Part shown: positions 20,122-28,463 of the stretch, piece after piece
How the letters are laid out: every line of letters begins with the position of its first letter
How positions within the stretch are numbered: the first letter of the stretch is position 1
DNA from: CATQHW01 sp965215345
GTDB lineage: Bacteria; Spirochaetota; Spirochaetia; SZUA-6; Bin103
Direction of reading: 5' to 3'
Assembly: GCA_965215345.1 (NCBI GenBank)
Contig: CBDCDL010000001.1
Span: forward strand, 806,001 to 870,000
Length of the DNA stretch: 64,000 nt
The notes under the pieces: model-generated
What the model was told of the DNA's origin: nothing
What the model saw: only the letters and a program-made list of their open reading frames with translations
Database searches by the model: none
Position numbers and translations under genes: made by a program

Positions 20122-20912
20122 GCAACGCCCGACAGCGTCCAGGACGGCCCGGAGAACTTCGCCAGCAGAGCCGTGGCGCGCTCGGTCTCCGCGGCGTCCA
20201 GGCGCGACGCTTCCACCGGCGCCAGCACGGCCGCAAGGCTCCGCCGAAGCCGGTCCGCCACCTCCGCGAAGTCGGCGGAGCGACCGGTCTCCTTCGCAAG
20301 CCAGGACGCGTCGGCCGCGCCCGCAGCGGGCGCAGCCGTCAGGTAGCGCGCAACCCGCCGGAAGGTGTCGTCCAGCGGGATGGAGCCGTGCTGGAGCACC
20401 CCGTGACGGGTGACCATCTGCGCGCTGCCGACCAGCTTGCCGAACCGGCCCACCACCTCGTATTCGCCCACCGCGCCGAAGCAGTCGGGATCGGCCGCGT
20501 CGCCGATCTGCGCCGGGTTGCGCCGGCAGGCAACCCCCAGCTCGGTCAGGGCGGCGAGCAACAGATCGCCGACGAAGCGGTATACGGTACGTTTGCCGAA
20601 CGGGCGCAGGTGGGCCGTGCCGAGCGCCACCGCGTAGGTCACCTCCGCGGCATGCAGGACGGCGCGCCCACCGGTGGGCCGACGGACCAGGCCGACATCC
20701 TCCTCCCGAAGCCGCTCCCGGAGCACATCGGAGACCGGCTGAAAGCGCCCGATCGACAGGGTGGGTGGACGGAATCCGTACAGCCGGATCGCTGGCCGCC
20801 CGCCGGGCGCCGCGGCGGAGGTGGACAGCACCTCGTCGACGGCCATGTTCCAGGGCCCGTCCCCTGGCTCATGACAGATCAGGCGGATCGGACCGCCGTC
20901 GAGAACGTCCAC
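20118..20912 (-). CDS. Lipoyl/octanoyl transferase of the LplA/LipM family
   Basis: 264-aa member of the biotin/lipoate protein ligase fold. Key motifs are RRPTGGRAVLH (78-87), the lipoyl-adenylate/octanoyl binding loop, and GKLVGSAQMVTRHGVLQHGS, whose K159 is the family's conserved lysine. C144 in DPDCFGAVGEYEV sits where octanoyltransferase LipM has its catalytic cysteine (PxCF...YEL), so LipM activity is more likely than ATP-dependent LplA. It would lipoylate E2 and GcvH-type proteins; a lipoyl-bearing E2 is encoded at 60-61.5 kb. GTG 20912 is the start, facing the oxidoreductase across 22 nt, which must contain both promoters or none. Confidence 0.83.
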   Translation of the reverse strand: MDVLDGGPIRLICHEPGDGPWNMAVDEVLSTSAAAPGGRPAIRLYGFRPPTLSIGRFQPVSDVLRERLREEDVGLVRRPTGGRAVLHAAEVTYAVALGTAHLRPFGKRTVYRFVGDLLLAALTELGVACRRNPAQIGDAADPDCFGAVGEYEVVGRFGKLVGSAQMVTRHGVLQHGSIPLDDTFRRVARYLTAAPAAGAADASWLAKETGRSADFAEVADRLRRSLAAVLAPVEASRLDAAETERATALLAKFSGPSWTLSGVA

Positions 20913-20934
20913 GTCCTGCTACAGTACACCGCCT

Positions 20935-22233
20935 ATGGACGGCCCGAAGCGGAGATATGCCCTGATCGGGGCAGGCGGGCGGGGCCGCTTCTTCTACGAA
21001 GCGCTGGCGCGTGACTTCGGCCACCGCGCGCAGGTGGTGGCGCTCTGTGACCTCAATCGGACCCGGATGCAGTACGTCAACCGGGTGATGGGACGCCATG
21101 CCGGAGGCGGCGAGGCGGCCCTGTACGGAGCGGACCGCTTCGAGGCGATGCTCGTCGAGCAGCGACCCGACACGGTGATCGTCAGCACGATCGACCGCAC
21201 CCATCACCGCTACATCATCGGCGCGCTCGACCGCGGCTGCGACGTCATCAGCGAAAAGCCGCTCACCATCGACCAGCACCGGCTGCAGGCCATCCTGGAC
21301 GCGGTCGAACGGTCCGGACGTTCGGTTCGCGTCGCCTACAACTACCGCTATTCACCGCTTGCCACCGCCGTGCGCGGGATCGTCGCCGACGGGACCGTGG
21401 GCAGGGTCACCTCCGTGCACTTCGAGTGGCTGCTCGACACCCGGCACGGGGCCGATTACTTCCGGCGCTGGCACCGCGACAAGCGCAACAGCGGCGGGTT
21501 GCTCGTGCACCTGGCATCGCACCACTTCGACCTGGTCAACTTCTGGCTGGCGAGCGCGCCGGAGACGGTGTCGGCCTGTGGCGACCTGGCGTTCTACGGC
21601 CGCGCCAACGCCGAGGAGCGGGGAGAGACGCGCTTCTACGCCCGCGCGCATGGCAGCGACGCGGCCGTGGACGATCCCTTTGCCCTGGACTTGGCCGGGA
21701 ACGACACGCTGCGCCAGATGTACCTGCAGGCCGAGCACGAGGACGGCTACCTGCGCGACCAGAGCGTGTTCGGTGACGGCATCAGCATCGAGGACACGCT
21801 GGGGCTGCTGGTGCGGATGCGCAACGGCGCGATACTGACCTACTCGCTGACCGCCTACGCGCCATGGGAGGGATTCCGACTCTCCATGACCGGCACCGCC
21901 GGCCGGATCGAGGCACACCAGGTGGAGACGTCCTACGTGTCGGCCGGCGGCGACCAAGCCCGCGAAGCGGCCGCGGCGAGCCGGCGGCTGCGCGTGCTGC
22001 CGATGTTCGGGGACCCGCGCGAGGTCGATCTGGAGGACGCGCCGGGCGCCCACGGCGGCGCCGATCCGCGCATGCTGCACGACCTGTTCGGCGAGCAGGC
22101 GGACGATCCGCTGTCGCGCGCGGCGTCGCACGTGGACGGCGCCAACGCCATCCTGACCGGCATTGCCGGCAACGTCTCGATGCGCACCGGCAGGGTCGTG
22201 CGCGTCGACGATCTGGTCACGCCGCCCCAATAG
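20935..22233 (+). CDS. Gfo/Idh/MocA family oxidoreductase
   Basis: 432-aa NAD(P)-dependent sugar or inositol-type oxidoreductase, cytoplasmic. The N-terminal Rossmann motif is YALIGAGGRGRFF, followed by VVALCDLN; the family catalytic strand is DVISEKPLTID with the conserved EKP lysine. The second half has the alpha/beta domain with HLASHHFDLVNFWL, whose histidine is the usual proton donor. Substrate cannot be told. ATG 20935 is the only sensible start. The gene is followed by a tandem-repeat region. Confidence 0.9.
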   Translation: MDGPKRRYALIGAGGRGRFFYEALARDFGHRAQVVALCDLNRTRMQYVNRVMGRHAGGGEAALYGADRFEAMLVEQRPDTVIVSTIDRTHHRYIIGALDRGCDVISEKPLTIDQHRLQAILDAVERSGRSVRVAYNYRYSPLATAVRGIVADGTVGRVTSVHFEWLLDTRHGADYFRRWHRDKRNSGGLLVHLASHHFDLVNFWLASAPETVSACGDLAFYGRANAEERGETRFYARAHGSDAAVDDPFALDLAGNDTLRQMYLQAEHEDGYLRDQSVFGDGISIEDTLGLLVRMRNGAILTYSLTAYAPWEGFRLSMTGTAGRIEAHQVETSYVSAGGDQAREAAAASRRLRVLPMFGDPREVDLEDAPGAHGGADPRMLHDLFGEQADDPLSRAASHVDGANAILTGIAGNVSMRTGRVVRVDDLVTPPQ

Positions 22234-22235
22234 TC

Positions 22236-22490
22236 GTCGCCTTCGGCTCCGGCTATTGGCCCAGCCCCGCCTTTCGCTCCGGGGTCGATCGAGGCGCCGC
22301 TGACGCGCCGCCCCGCTCAACACCGGAGCAGGCTGGAATCCCCGTCGCCTTCGGCTCCGGTTATCGGCCAGTCCCGCCTTTGCTCCGGGGTCGATCGAGG
22401 CGTTGCTGACGCGCCGCCCCGCTCAACACCGGAGCAGGCTGGAATCCCCGTCGCCTTCGGCTCCGGCTATCGGCCCAGCCCGGCTTTTCG
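22236..22490. repeat. Tandem direct repeat, 106-108 bp unit, about 2.4 copies
   Basis: Copies begin at 22236, 22344 and 22450 with the same head, GTCGCCTTCGGCTCCGG. Units 1 and 2 share most of their length, including CGCGCCGCCCCGCTCAACAC and GAGCAGGCTGGAATCCCC; unit 3 breaks off about 22490, inside the tsaB coding end. Each unit contains facing GCTCCGG and CCGGAGC segments that could pair into a hairpin. No repeat-spacer structure, so it is not CRISPR. It could be an extragenic REP-like element that amplified; the 3' end of tsaB is formed by the last copy. Confidence 0.85.
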
Positions 22491-23198
22491 CTCGCCTTCG
22501 GCGCCGGTCGCGGGCAGCACGCGCACGGCCGGCGCTGCCGGGCCCGGCCGGCCGAGCTCCGCTTCGCTCGGCCGCAGGTAGGCGGGCCGCGGAATGACGC
22601 GCCGGACTGCTTGCCGGGAGAAGCGCTGGACGCCGATGTCGAGCAGCGCGGCCGCGTCGGCCTGACCGGCGCCGGGATCCAGGGCGATGCCGTCGTGATC
22701 ACCCCATCCGGCATGCAGACCCGGCGCCGCCGGACCAGTCAGCAGCACGGCCGGATAGGCGCGCAGGCGTTCCCGGATCCGGTCCGGGCTCTCGTCCAGG
22801 AAGCCGCTCAGACGCCGGCCGGAGCGGTAGAACGCCGCGTACAGCCGGCCCTTGCGGGCATCGACCAGGGGCACGACCACCCCGGGGAAAAAGCGCAGGC
22901 GGTGGCCTGCGGCATCCAGGCCTGATACGCCGATCAGGCCGCGTCCGCCGGCGGTCAGCCCCAACGCGGTGGCGATGCCGATACGGGTGCCGGTGAACGA
23001 TCCGGGCCCGATGCCGCACACCACCAGGTCCACTTCGTGCGCCCCGACGCCGGCCTGCTCCAAGGCACCGGCGACCAGCGGAGCCAGGCGCGTGCCGTGC
23101 TCCAGGCCGACGGAGAGCGAGGACACGACGGTGGCCTGCGGGGTCGAGACGCACACGCCCATCACCGGCGTGGCGCTGTCGAAGGCGACGGCGGTCAC
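22467..23198 (-). CDS. tsaB: tRNA threonylcarbamoyladenosine biosynthesis protein TsaB
   Basis: 243-aa ASKHA-fold protein that partners TsaD and TsaE to make t6A37 in ANN-decoding tRNAs. Recognised from the N-terminal AFDSATPVMGVCVST, the hallmark GPGSFTGTRIGIATALGL and the following VSGLDAAGH. Length is slightly above the usual 220-235 because the C-terminus has an atypical tail, part of which is encoded by the tandem repeat. The start is GTG 23198, overlapping the tsaE stop by 4 nt (GTGA); the longer open frame to 23297 runs antisense-like through tsaE and is rejected. Confidence 0.9.
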   Translation of the reverse strand: MTAVAFDSATPVMGVCVSTPQATVVSSLSVGLEHGTRLAPLVAGALEQAGVGAHEVDLVVCGIGPGSFTGTRIGIATALGLTAGGRGLIGVSGLDAAGHRLRFFPGVVVPLVDARKGRLYAAFYRSGRRLSGFLDESPDRIRERLRAYPAVLLTGPAAPGLHAGWGDHDGIALDPGAGQADAAALLDIGVQRFSRQAVRRVIPRPAYLRPSEAELGRPGPAAPAVRVLPATGAEGERKAGLGR

Positions 23199-23641
23199 GC
23201 CGGGCCTCTCAGGGAGATGGTCCGGCCTCCGCCGGCGGTCACCGAGAACTCCACCTGGATGGCATCCGTGATCGGCGGCTGCGCGTGCTCCGGCCACTCG
23301 ACGACGGTGATCCAGGGACCGTGCAGCATCTCGTCCATGGCAAGCGATGCGTACTGGCCGGCCGTGGAGATCCGGTACAGGTCCACGTGGTACAGCGTCA
23401 GACGGCCGTGATATTCGCTGACCAGCGCATAGGTGGGGCTGGTCACGTCGTCCGGGATGTCGAGGCCGCGGGCGAGGCCCTTGGCAAAGGTGGTCTTGCC
23501 GCTGCCCAGCGGCCCGGAAAGCGTCACCACGTCGCCGGCGCCGAGCGAGCGGCCCAGCCGCTCGCCGAGCGATTCGGTCTCCGCAGCCTCCACCGTGTGA
23601 TGGCGACCCGGTTCAGGGGCGGGCGGCAGCGAGTCGTTCAC
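23195..23641 (-). CDS. tsaE: tRNA threonylcarbamoyladenosine biosynthesis ATPase TsaE
   Basis: 148-aa P-loop ATPase required for t6A synthesis. Walker A is GPLGSGKT at 43-50; the family block TSPTYALVSEYHGRLTLYH follows, then HVDLYR. The start is GTG 23641, 7 nt after the PilZ gene stop. Size matches the family (150-160 aa). Confidence 0.93.
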   Translation of the reverse strand: MNDSLPPAPEPGRHHTVEAAETESLGERLGRSLGAGDVVTLSGPLGSGKTTFAKGLARGLDIPDDVTSPTYALVSEYHGRLTLYHVDLYRISTAGQYASLAMDEMLHGPWITVVEWPEHAQPPITDAIQVEFSVTAGGGRTISLRGPA

Positions 23642-23648
23642 GGGTCGG

Positions 23649-24332
23649 TCACCGGTCGTGACCGTAGACGAAGCGGTGAATCCGGTTGCGGTGTGCGCAG
23701 GACAAGCGGGTGAACTGCAGGTGCACGACCATGCCGGCCGGCCACTGAGGCTGTACGTGGCGTGCCAAGCAGGTCGCGACGATCCGGGTTTCGGGACCCA
23801 GATCGAACTCGATGCGCGTCACGCTGTCGATCTGCAGGGCGGCGAGCCGCCAGATTGCGCAGCCGCCCGTCGACACGTCCAGGATCGTGGCCATGGTACG
23901 GCGTGCCGGAGCCCAGGCAGGAGCCCGCGGTGGAGACCCGCGGAGGTGGCCGGGCGCCGCGATGAACGGGGTGACGATGCACGGCCGTTCCACCTGCCGC
24001 CGAAGCTGCCTGCGCCGCGGGTCGCCGGCGGCGTGGCGCTCCAGACGCTCTTCGAGCCGGAAGTAGCGCGCCAGCCGGAGTTGACGCTCGGGATCCGTCA
24101 GATCGGCCCGTCGTTCCGCCGTGTCGACCGCACGAGCCAGCACGCCGGCAAGGAGCTCGCGGTCGTCGATCAGTCGGGCCGGGTCCTGAATGCCGTTGCG
24201 GCGCGCCAGCCGGTCGAGCACCGCCGCATCGGCGGCGTCGATGCCGCCCACGGCGGCGATGCGCCGCAGTCGGCGCTGCCGGGACCGTTCGCCGAGAGCG
24301 CGCGACCACACGGGAACCGTACGCGTCCTCAA
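23649..24332 (-). CDS. PilZ-domain protein (putative cyclic-di-GMP receptor)
   Basis: 227-aa cytoplasmic protein. The C-terminal part has a PilZ-like strand pattern: ILDVSTGGCAI, matching the D/N-x-S-x-x-G motif, then FDLGPETRIVATCLARH and HLQFTRLS. The arginine-rich segment before it (PRAPAWAPARRT) could contribute the R-x-x-x-R ligand motif, but exact placement is uncertain. The N-terminal helical 110 aa are unidentified. It starts with TTG 24332, sharing TTGA with the upstream TPR stop. Likely a c-di-GMP effector for motility or envelope behaviour; target unknown. Confidence 0.72.
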   Translation of the reverse strand: MRTRTVPVWSRALGERSRQRRLRRIAAVGGIDAADAAVLDRLARRNGIQDPARLIDDRELLAGVLARAVDTAERRADLTDPERQLRLARYFRLEERLERHAAGDPRRRQLRRQVERPCIVTPFIAAPGHLRGSPPRAPAWAPARRTMATILDVSTGGCAIWRLAALQIDSVTRIEFDLGPETRIVATCLARHVQPQWPAGMVVHLQFTRLSCAHRNRIHRFVYGHDR

Positions 24333-25435
24333 CCGGCGATGGCGGCCAGGTAACGGGCCGCGACGGGATCGTCGGGATCGATTTCCCGTACGGTCCGGAA
24401 GTAGCCCAGGGCGCCTTCCGTGTCTCCGCGCCGCAACTGCAGGACGCCCAGGTTGGAGATCACGCGCGTATCCTCGGGGGCAAGCTCCAGGGCCAGGCGC
24501 AGGCAGCGTTCGGATCCCGCCAGATCGCCGAGCTCCAGGTTGCAGATCGACAGCTCGTTGAGCGTGTCCACCTGCGGCTCGCCGAGCTGCAGCGCCTTCT
24601 CGAAGGCGACGCGAGCCTGCGCGTAGTCGCCCGTGCGGCGCAGGCCCCAGCCCAGCACGAACCAGCCGTTCCAGGTCTCGGGATGGTCGCGGACGAAACG
24701 GCGCGCGTGCTCGACACCTTCCTGCTCGCGGCCGTCACGGATTGCCGTCACCGCCCTCCGGAAGAGGGCGTCGCCGAGCCCCGCGGCGTGGATCTCCTCG
24801 CGAAGTGAGCGCGCCTGCTGCAGCTTCTCTTCGTCCTTGCCGTACTTCAGGTACAGCTCCAGGTGCCGGCGGCAACTGTCGTGGTCGGCCATCTCGGAGT
24901 GGAAGAAGGCCAGGTTGAAGTGCGCATCCGGGAACAGCGGGTCGATGTCCAGTGCCCGCCGGTACGCGGTCAGCACTTCACGGTGCCGACGCCCGGCTTC
25001 GTCGCGGTCGTCGGCCTGCAGGGCAGCCCGCACCCGCTCCTCGTAGGTCAGCGCCAGGTTCACGGCGGGCTGCGGGTTCTCCGGGAACACGCCCATCAGC
25101 GCCAGGAACAACTCTTCGGCCAGGTCCAGGTCGCCGTTGCGTGCCTTGAAGATCGCCGCTTCGGTGAGCTCCTCGTTGACTCCGGGGCGCGCAGCGCACA
25201 CGAACCGCCGGAAGTACGCCGCGTCGCGGTGCCCCGGACGGTAGGCCAGGACCTTGAGCATCCCGGCGATGATCGACTCCCAGGTGATCTCTTCCGGGTC
25301 GACCTCATCGGTACCGGCGTCCATCTCCAGCGGCAACGGGATGCCCGGATCGATCGGGAAGTCGCCAACCCGCAGGTCGGGAACGTCAGGGAGATCGATG
25401 AAGACGATTCGTTCCAGGGGGTCGTTTCGGGGCAT
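24329..25435 (-). CDS. TPR-repeat protein
   Basis: 368-aa scaffold protein built from tetratricopeptide repeats. Repeats are visible at roughly residues 100-135, 150-185 (YRRALDIDPLFPDAHFNLA), 225-260 and 265-335 (VAFEKALQLGEPQVDTLNEL; RLALELAPEDTRVISNLGVL; YFRTVREIDPDDPVAARYL). No signal peptide; the N-terminal 60 residues are acidic. ATG 25435 is the start. It is the first gene of the TPR-PilZ-tsaE-tsaB operon, with overlapping or nearly touching junctions. Partner unknown. Confidence 0.83.
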   Translation of the reverse strand: MPRNDPLERIVFIDLPDVPDLRVGDFPIDPGIPLPLEMDAGTDEVDPEEITWESIIAGMLKVLAYRPGHRDAAYFRRFVCAARPGVNEELTEAAIFKARNGDLDLAEELFLALMGVFPENPQPAVNLALTYEERVRAALQADDRDEAGRRHREVLTAYRRALDIDPLFPDAHFNLAFFHSEMADHDSCRRHLELYLKYGKDEEKLQQARSLREEIHAAGLGDALFRRAVTAIRDGREQEGVEHARRFVRDHPETWNGWFVLGWGLRRTGDYAQARVAFEKALQLGEPQVDTLNELSICNLELGDLAGSERCLRLALELAPEDTRVISNLGVLQLRRGDTEGALGYFRTVREIDPDDPVAARYLAAIAG

Positions 25436-25509
25436 CCTTGGACCGGTTCCTGTGCGCGGCCCGGCAGTGGCGTACCATGGCCGCTCGACGAGCGTATCAG
25501 GAGAGGACG

Positions 25510-26526
25510 GTGGCGAACTACTCGGTGTTCGGTATGGGCAATCCCCTCATGGACGTGATCGGCCACGTGTCCCACGAATATCTGGAGCGTGTCGGCGCGC
25601 AGCCGGGGACGATGACGCTGGTCGACGGCGGACGTGCAGCGCGGATCGCCGCCGGACTCGCGCAGCCCGGACGCCGGCCCGGCGGAAGCTGCGCCAACAC
25701 CTTGCGCGGGCTCGCCTGGCTGTCCCGGCTGGCAGACGAGCCCGCTGTCCCGCCGCCGGTGATGACCGGCGTCATCGGCGACGACGCGATTGGCCGCGAC
25801 CTCTCCCGGCAGCTCGAGGAGAGCGGGGTTGTCAGCAGGCTGAGCGCGCATCCACACCAGCCGACCGGTACCTCCGTGGTGCTGGTTACCCCCGATGGCC
25901 AGCGCACGATGTTCACGTCCCTCGGGGCATGCCTGGAACTCTCGATGGACCATCTCGACCGGGCGGCGATCGCCGGCAGCGACTGCATCCATGCGACCGC
26001 CTACCTGTGGGGGCCGCCGGGCGCGCGGCACGCGCTGACCACCGCGGCGGCCGCGGCGCGGGCCGGCGGCGCCACGGTCGCCTTCGACGTGGCGGACATG
26101 GGGGTGGTGGGCACCTGCGGCCATGAGCTGCTGGAGTGGATTCCCGGGTCGGTCGATCTGCTGTTCGCCAACGAGCAGGAAGCGCGCACGCTCGCCGGGA
26201 TCGTAACCGGCTCACCGGCCGCAGGGGAGATCGAGCTGGCCTGCGCCGCCCTGGGTGAGCTGGCGCCTACGGTGGTGGTCAAGCTTGGAGCGGCAGGATC
26301 CCTGGTGTGGGAGCGTGGAGCGATCGCGGCGCGCGCGCCGGGCCTGGAGGCGCGGGCCGTCGATACGACCGGCGCCGGCGACTCGTTTGCGGCCGGCTAC
26401 CTGTACGCGACGCTGAGCGGATGTGGCGCCGGGGAAGCGGCGACGCTGGGCAACCGCGTGGCGGCTGCCATCGTGGAAGTGGAAGGATGCGACTACCGGG
26501 CGGTCGGCGGCGGGTTTTCGTTCTGA
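25510..26526 (+). CDS. PfkB family carbohydrate/nucleoside kinase (adenosine-kinase-like)
   Basis: 338-aa ribokinase-fold kinase. The N-terminal GNPLMDVI and GGSCANTLRGLAWLSRL are characteristic of the adenosine kinase branch, and PfkB signature 2 is DTTGAGDSFAAGYLYATL, whose Asp is the catalytic base. ATG or other starts upstream lie in the divergent spacer, so GTG 25510 is chosen because AGGAGAGG stands at 25499-25506 just before it. Substrate may be adenosine or a sugar; the motif pattern leans to a nucleoside. The 3' end overlaps the convergent zapA-like gene by 34 bp. Confidence 0.88.
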   Translation: MANYSVFGMGNPLMDVIGHVSHEYLERVGAQPGTMTLVDGGRAARIAAGLAQPGRRPGGSCANTLRGLAWLSRLADEPAVPPPVMTGVIGDDAIGRDLSRQLEESGVVSRLSAHPHQPTGTSVVLVTPDGQRTMFTSLGACLELSMDHLDRAAIAGSDCIHATAYLWGPPGARHALTTAAAAARAGGATVAFDVADMGVVGTCGHELLEWIPGSVDLLFANEQEARTLAGIVTGSPAAGEIELACAALGELAPTVVVKLGAAGSLVWERGAIAARAPGLEARAVDTTGAGDSFAAGYLYATLSGCGAGEAATLGNRVAAAIVEVEGCDYRAVGGGFSF

Positions 26527-26906
26527 GGATCGCGGGCCGCGGTTGGCAGCCCGGCACGCGCAGGTGCGGATGAGAGCTCGGGCGCAGTTGCGCCATGGTC
26601 GGGCACGTCGCCGTCGATCAGGGTCTGATCGATCATCCCGATCAGGCGCGTGGCGATCTGCGCGACGGCGTGCGAGTCGCGCTGTGTGTCCGACGCCGCC
26701 CGCTGCGCCTTGAACAGTTCGTCGGTGATGTTGAGACCGCACACGATGGCCACGCGTAGCGAATCCGCCTGCGGCATGGCCCGTCGCGCCTCGGCCACGC
26801 GGCTGGAGAAGTGCTCGATGAGCTGCGAGAGGTGTTCGGTGGACTCGTCCGACTTTATCGTGAACGCGGAGCCCAGGATGTCTACTTCGGCAAGGTGCTT
26901 GGCCAC
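26493..26906 (-). CDS. zapA: ZapA-like cell division protein
   Basis: 137-aa protein whose first 100 residues match ZapA: AEVDILGSAFTIKSDESTEH, then LRVAIVCGLNITDELFKAQR. ZapA tetramers bundle FtsZ. The last 35 residues are a Pro/Ala-rich tail not found in typical ZapA. GTG 26906 is the start. It is the last gene of the infC-rpmI-rplT-coiled-coil-zapA series, 44 nt after the coiled-coil gene. Confidence 0.78.
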   Translation of the reverse strand: MAKHLAEVDILGSAFTIKSDESTEHLSQLIEHFSSRVAEARRAMPQADSLRVAIVCGLNITDELFKAQRAASDTQRDSHAVAQIATRLIGMIDQTLIDGDVPDHGATAPELSSAPARAGLPTAARDPQNENPPPTAR

Positions 26907-26950
26907 CGGTTACAGCCTCACCGCGGCGCCGGGTGCCTCAGTCTGCCCGA

Positions 26951-27349
26951 CTATGGTGCACCGGCTCCGGGTGAGCCCCCGCCTCCGAGTGAGCCTTGGC
27001 CGCCTGGCCCCTGGCCCGTGCCGGCGGCTGAGGAGCCGGGCGGGCTCGGTGGAGGATCGGCGGGAGACGCCGCCTCCTCGGCCTTCTGCATCTCCGCCCA
27101 GGCGTCTTCCAGACCGTCGAGCTTGTTCAGCGTGCGCTGGATGATCTCTTCGACGTTCTGCTGGTCGCGGCGGACGTTCTCCAGCATCCCCTCCAGCTCC
27201 CGCGTGCGCGCTTCGGCCGACTCGAGCGAGGTGCTGAGTGTGCGGTTCGACGTGCTGAGCGTGCGGTTCTGAGCGCGCAGGCGTTCGATCAGATCGATGG
27301 CGCGCAGCACGCGCGCCTCCAGGTCGGCGATCTGCTGCACGCGGATCAT
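26951..27349 (-). CDS. Small coiled-coil protein with Pro/Gly-rich tail
   Basis: 132-aa protein. Residues 1-90 form a long heptad-patterned coiled coil with a tandem duplication RTLSTSNRTLSTS, followed by a flexible Pro/Gly tail from about residue 95. No signal or membrane segment. The ATG overlaps the L20 stop (ATGA), so it is translated with the ribosomal genes. Its place directly before the zapA gene and its ZapB-like composition suggest a divisome coiled-coil partner, but the sequence itself is not diagnostic. Confidence 0.68.
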   Translation of the reverse strand: MIRVQQIADLEARVLRAIDLIERLRAQNRTLSTSNRTLSTSLESAEARTRELEGMLENVRRDQQNVEEIIQRTLNKLDGLEDAWAEMQKAEEAASPADPPPSPPGSSAAGTGQGPGGQGSLGGGGSPGAGAP

Positions 27350-27714
27350 GAGTCGACGGCGGCCAGTTCCGCCCGGGCCCGCTTGACGATCGCCTCGAAC
27401 GCGACGGGATCCTCGATCGCGAGGTTGGAGAGCGCCTTGCGGTTCAGCGCGATCCCGGCCCGCGACAGACCGTGCATGAACTGCGAGTAGCGCAGGTCAT
27501 GCTGGCGGCAGGCGGCCGAGATGCGTGCGATCCAGAGGCGGCGGAACTCTCCCTTGCGCCGCCGCCGGTCGCGGTAGGCGTACATGCCCGCCTTGGCCAG
27601 CGCATCCTTGGCCGTCCGATACAGCTTGCTGCGCCGTCCCCAGTACCCCTTGGCCTGCTTGAGGATCTTGCGGCGCTTGGCGTGGTGCTTGTGACTGTCG
27701 ATTGCTCGTGCCAT
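27346..27714 (-). CDS. rplT: 50S ribosomal protein L20
   Basis: 122-aa L20 protein of the large ribosomal subunit, needed early in assembly. Recognised from HKHHAKRRKILKQAKGYWG, RDRRRRKGEFRRLWIARISA and the end HGLSRAGIALNRKALSNLA. Starts at ATG 27714 after rpmI with a 6-nt gap. L20 often autoregulates the infC-rpmI-rplT operon, but I could not identify a regulatory pseudoknot here. Confidence 0.97.
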   Translation of the reverse strand: MARAIDSHKHHAKRRKILKQAKGYWGRRSKLYRTAKDALAKAGMYAYRDRRRRKGEFRRLWIARISAACRQHDLRYSQFMHGLSRAGIALNRKALSNLAIEDPVAFEAIVKRARAELAAVDS

Positions 27715-27720
27715 GTGCCT

Positions 27721-27921
27721 CTATCCGTTCGGCAGCAGACGGCGGATGCGCTTGTGCTCGGTGGGACTGAGCAGGCCCGAACGCCGCAGCCTCCGCTTCC
27801 GCTTGCTGTTCTTCTTGGTGAGTATGTGCCGCAGCCCCTGCTTCTTGTACTTCACCTTGCCCTTGGCGGTGACGCTGAAGCGCTTGGCGGTACTGCGGTG
27901 GGTCTTCGCTTTGGTACTCAT
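27721..27921 (-). CDS. rpmI: 50S ribosomal protein L35
   Basis: 66-aa L35: MSTKAKTHRSTAKRFSVTA with the usual central KKQGLRHILTKKNSKRKRRL. Size is exactly that of the family. ATG 27921; middle gene of infC-rpmI-rplT. A longer open frame upstream in the same phase is out-of-family and overlaps infC, so it was excluded. Confidence 0.95.
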   Translation of the reverse strand: MSTKAKTHRSTAKRFSVTAKGKVKYKKQGLRHILTKKNSKRKRRLRRSGLLSPTEHKRIRRLLPNG

Positions 27922-27935
27922 CGTTACTTCTCGGT

Positions 27936-28451
27936 TTACTTCCTGGACTTGGGACTCAGCACCATCGACATGAAGCGACCCTCCATCTGCGCCGATCTGG
28001 CAAGCACCGCGTATTCCTGCGTGAGCTCCACCACCCGGTCGAGAACCGCGCGGCCGATTTCCGTGTGCGCCAGCTCGCGGCCGCGGAACCGAATGGTCAC
28101 CTTCACCTTGTTCCCCTGATCCAGAAACGACTTGATGTGCCGGGACTTGAAGTCCAGATCGTGCGAGTCGATCTTGGGCTGCATCCGGATTTCCTTGAGC
28201 TTGGTGAGCCGCTGCCGCTTCTTGGACTCGCGGATGCGCTTCTCCTGCTCGAACTTGTACTTGCCGTAATCGAGCAGCTTGCAGACGGGCGGGCGGGCCG
28301 TCGGGGAAACCTCCACCAAGTCCAACCCGCTCTGCCGCGCGGAACTGAGCGCCTCTTGTGTGGGGACGACACCGAGTTGGGAGCCGTCGGCGCCGATCAG
28401 GCGCACCTCCCGGACCCGTATCATGTCGTTTACCCTGAGATCCTTGACCAA
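27936..28451 (-). CDS. infC: Translation initiation factor IF-3
   Basis: 171-aa IF-3: the N-domain with IRVREVRLIGADGSQLGV and DLVEVSPTARPPVCKLLDYG, then the C-domain with DLDFKSRHIKSFLDQGNKVKV and FRGRELAH. The likely start is TTG 28451, read from the ribosome site AAGGAGGG (28463-28456) only 3-4 nt upstream; no ATG fits at the N-terminus before residue 10. A rare start codon is typical of infC, whose product discriminates against non-AUG starts and so autoregulates. Last-to-first gene order is infC, rpmI, rplT. Confidence 0.95.
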   Translation of the reverse strand: MVKDLRVNDMIRVREVRLIGADGSQLGVVPTQEALSSARQSGLDLVEVSPTARPPVCKLLDYGKYKFEQEKRIRESKKRQRLTKLKEIRMQPKIDSHDLDFKSRHIKSFLDQGNKVKVTIRFRGRELAHTEIGRAVLDRVVELTQEYAVLARSAQMEGRFMSMVLSPKSRK

Positions 28452-28455
28452 TAAC

Positions 28456-28463
28456 CCTCCTTA
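28456..28463 (-). promoter_or_regulatory. Ribosome binding site of infC
   Basis: AAGGAGGG, an almost perfect anti-Shine-Dalgarno complement, immediately upstream of the TTG start of infC. Very strong pairing with short spacing before a weak start codon fits the known discrimination of IF-3 against non-AUG starts. Confidence 0.7.

Noticed and set aside
22236..22490. Possible CRISPR array
   Set aside because: Units are contiguous copies of about 107 bp without distinct spacers, so it is a tandem repeat.
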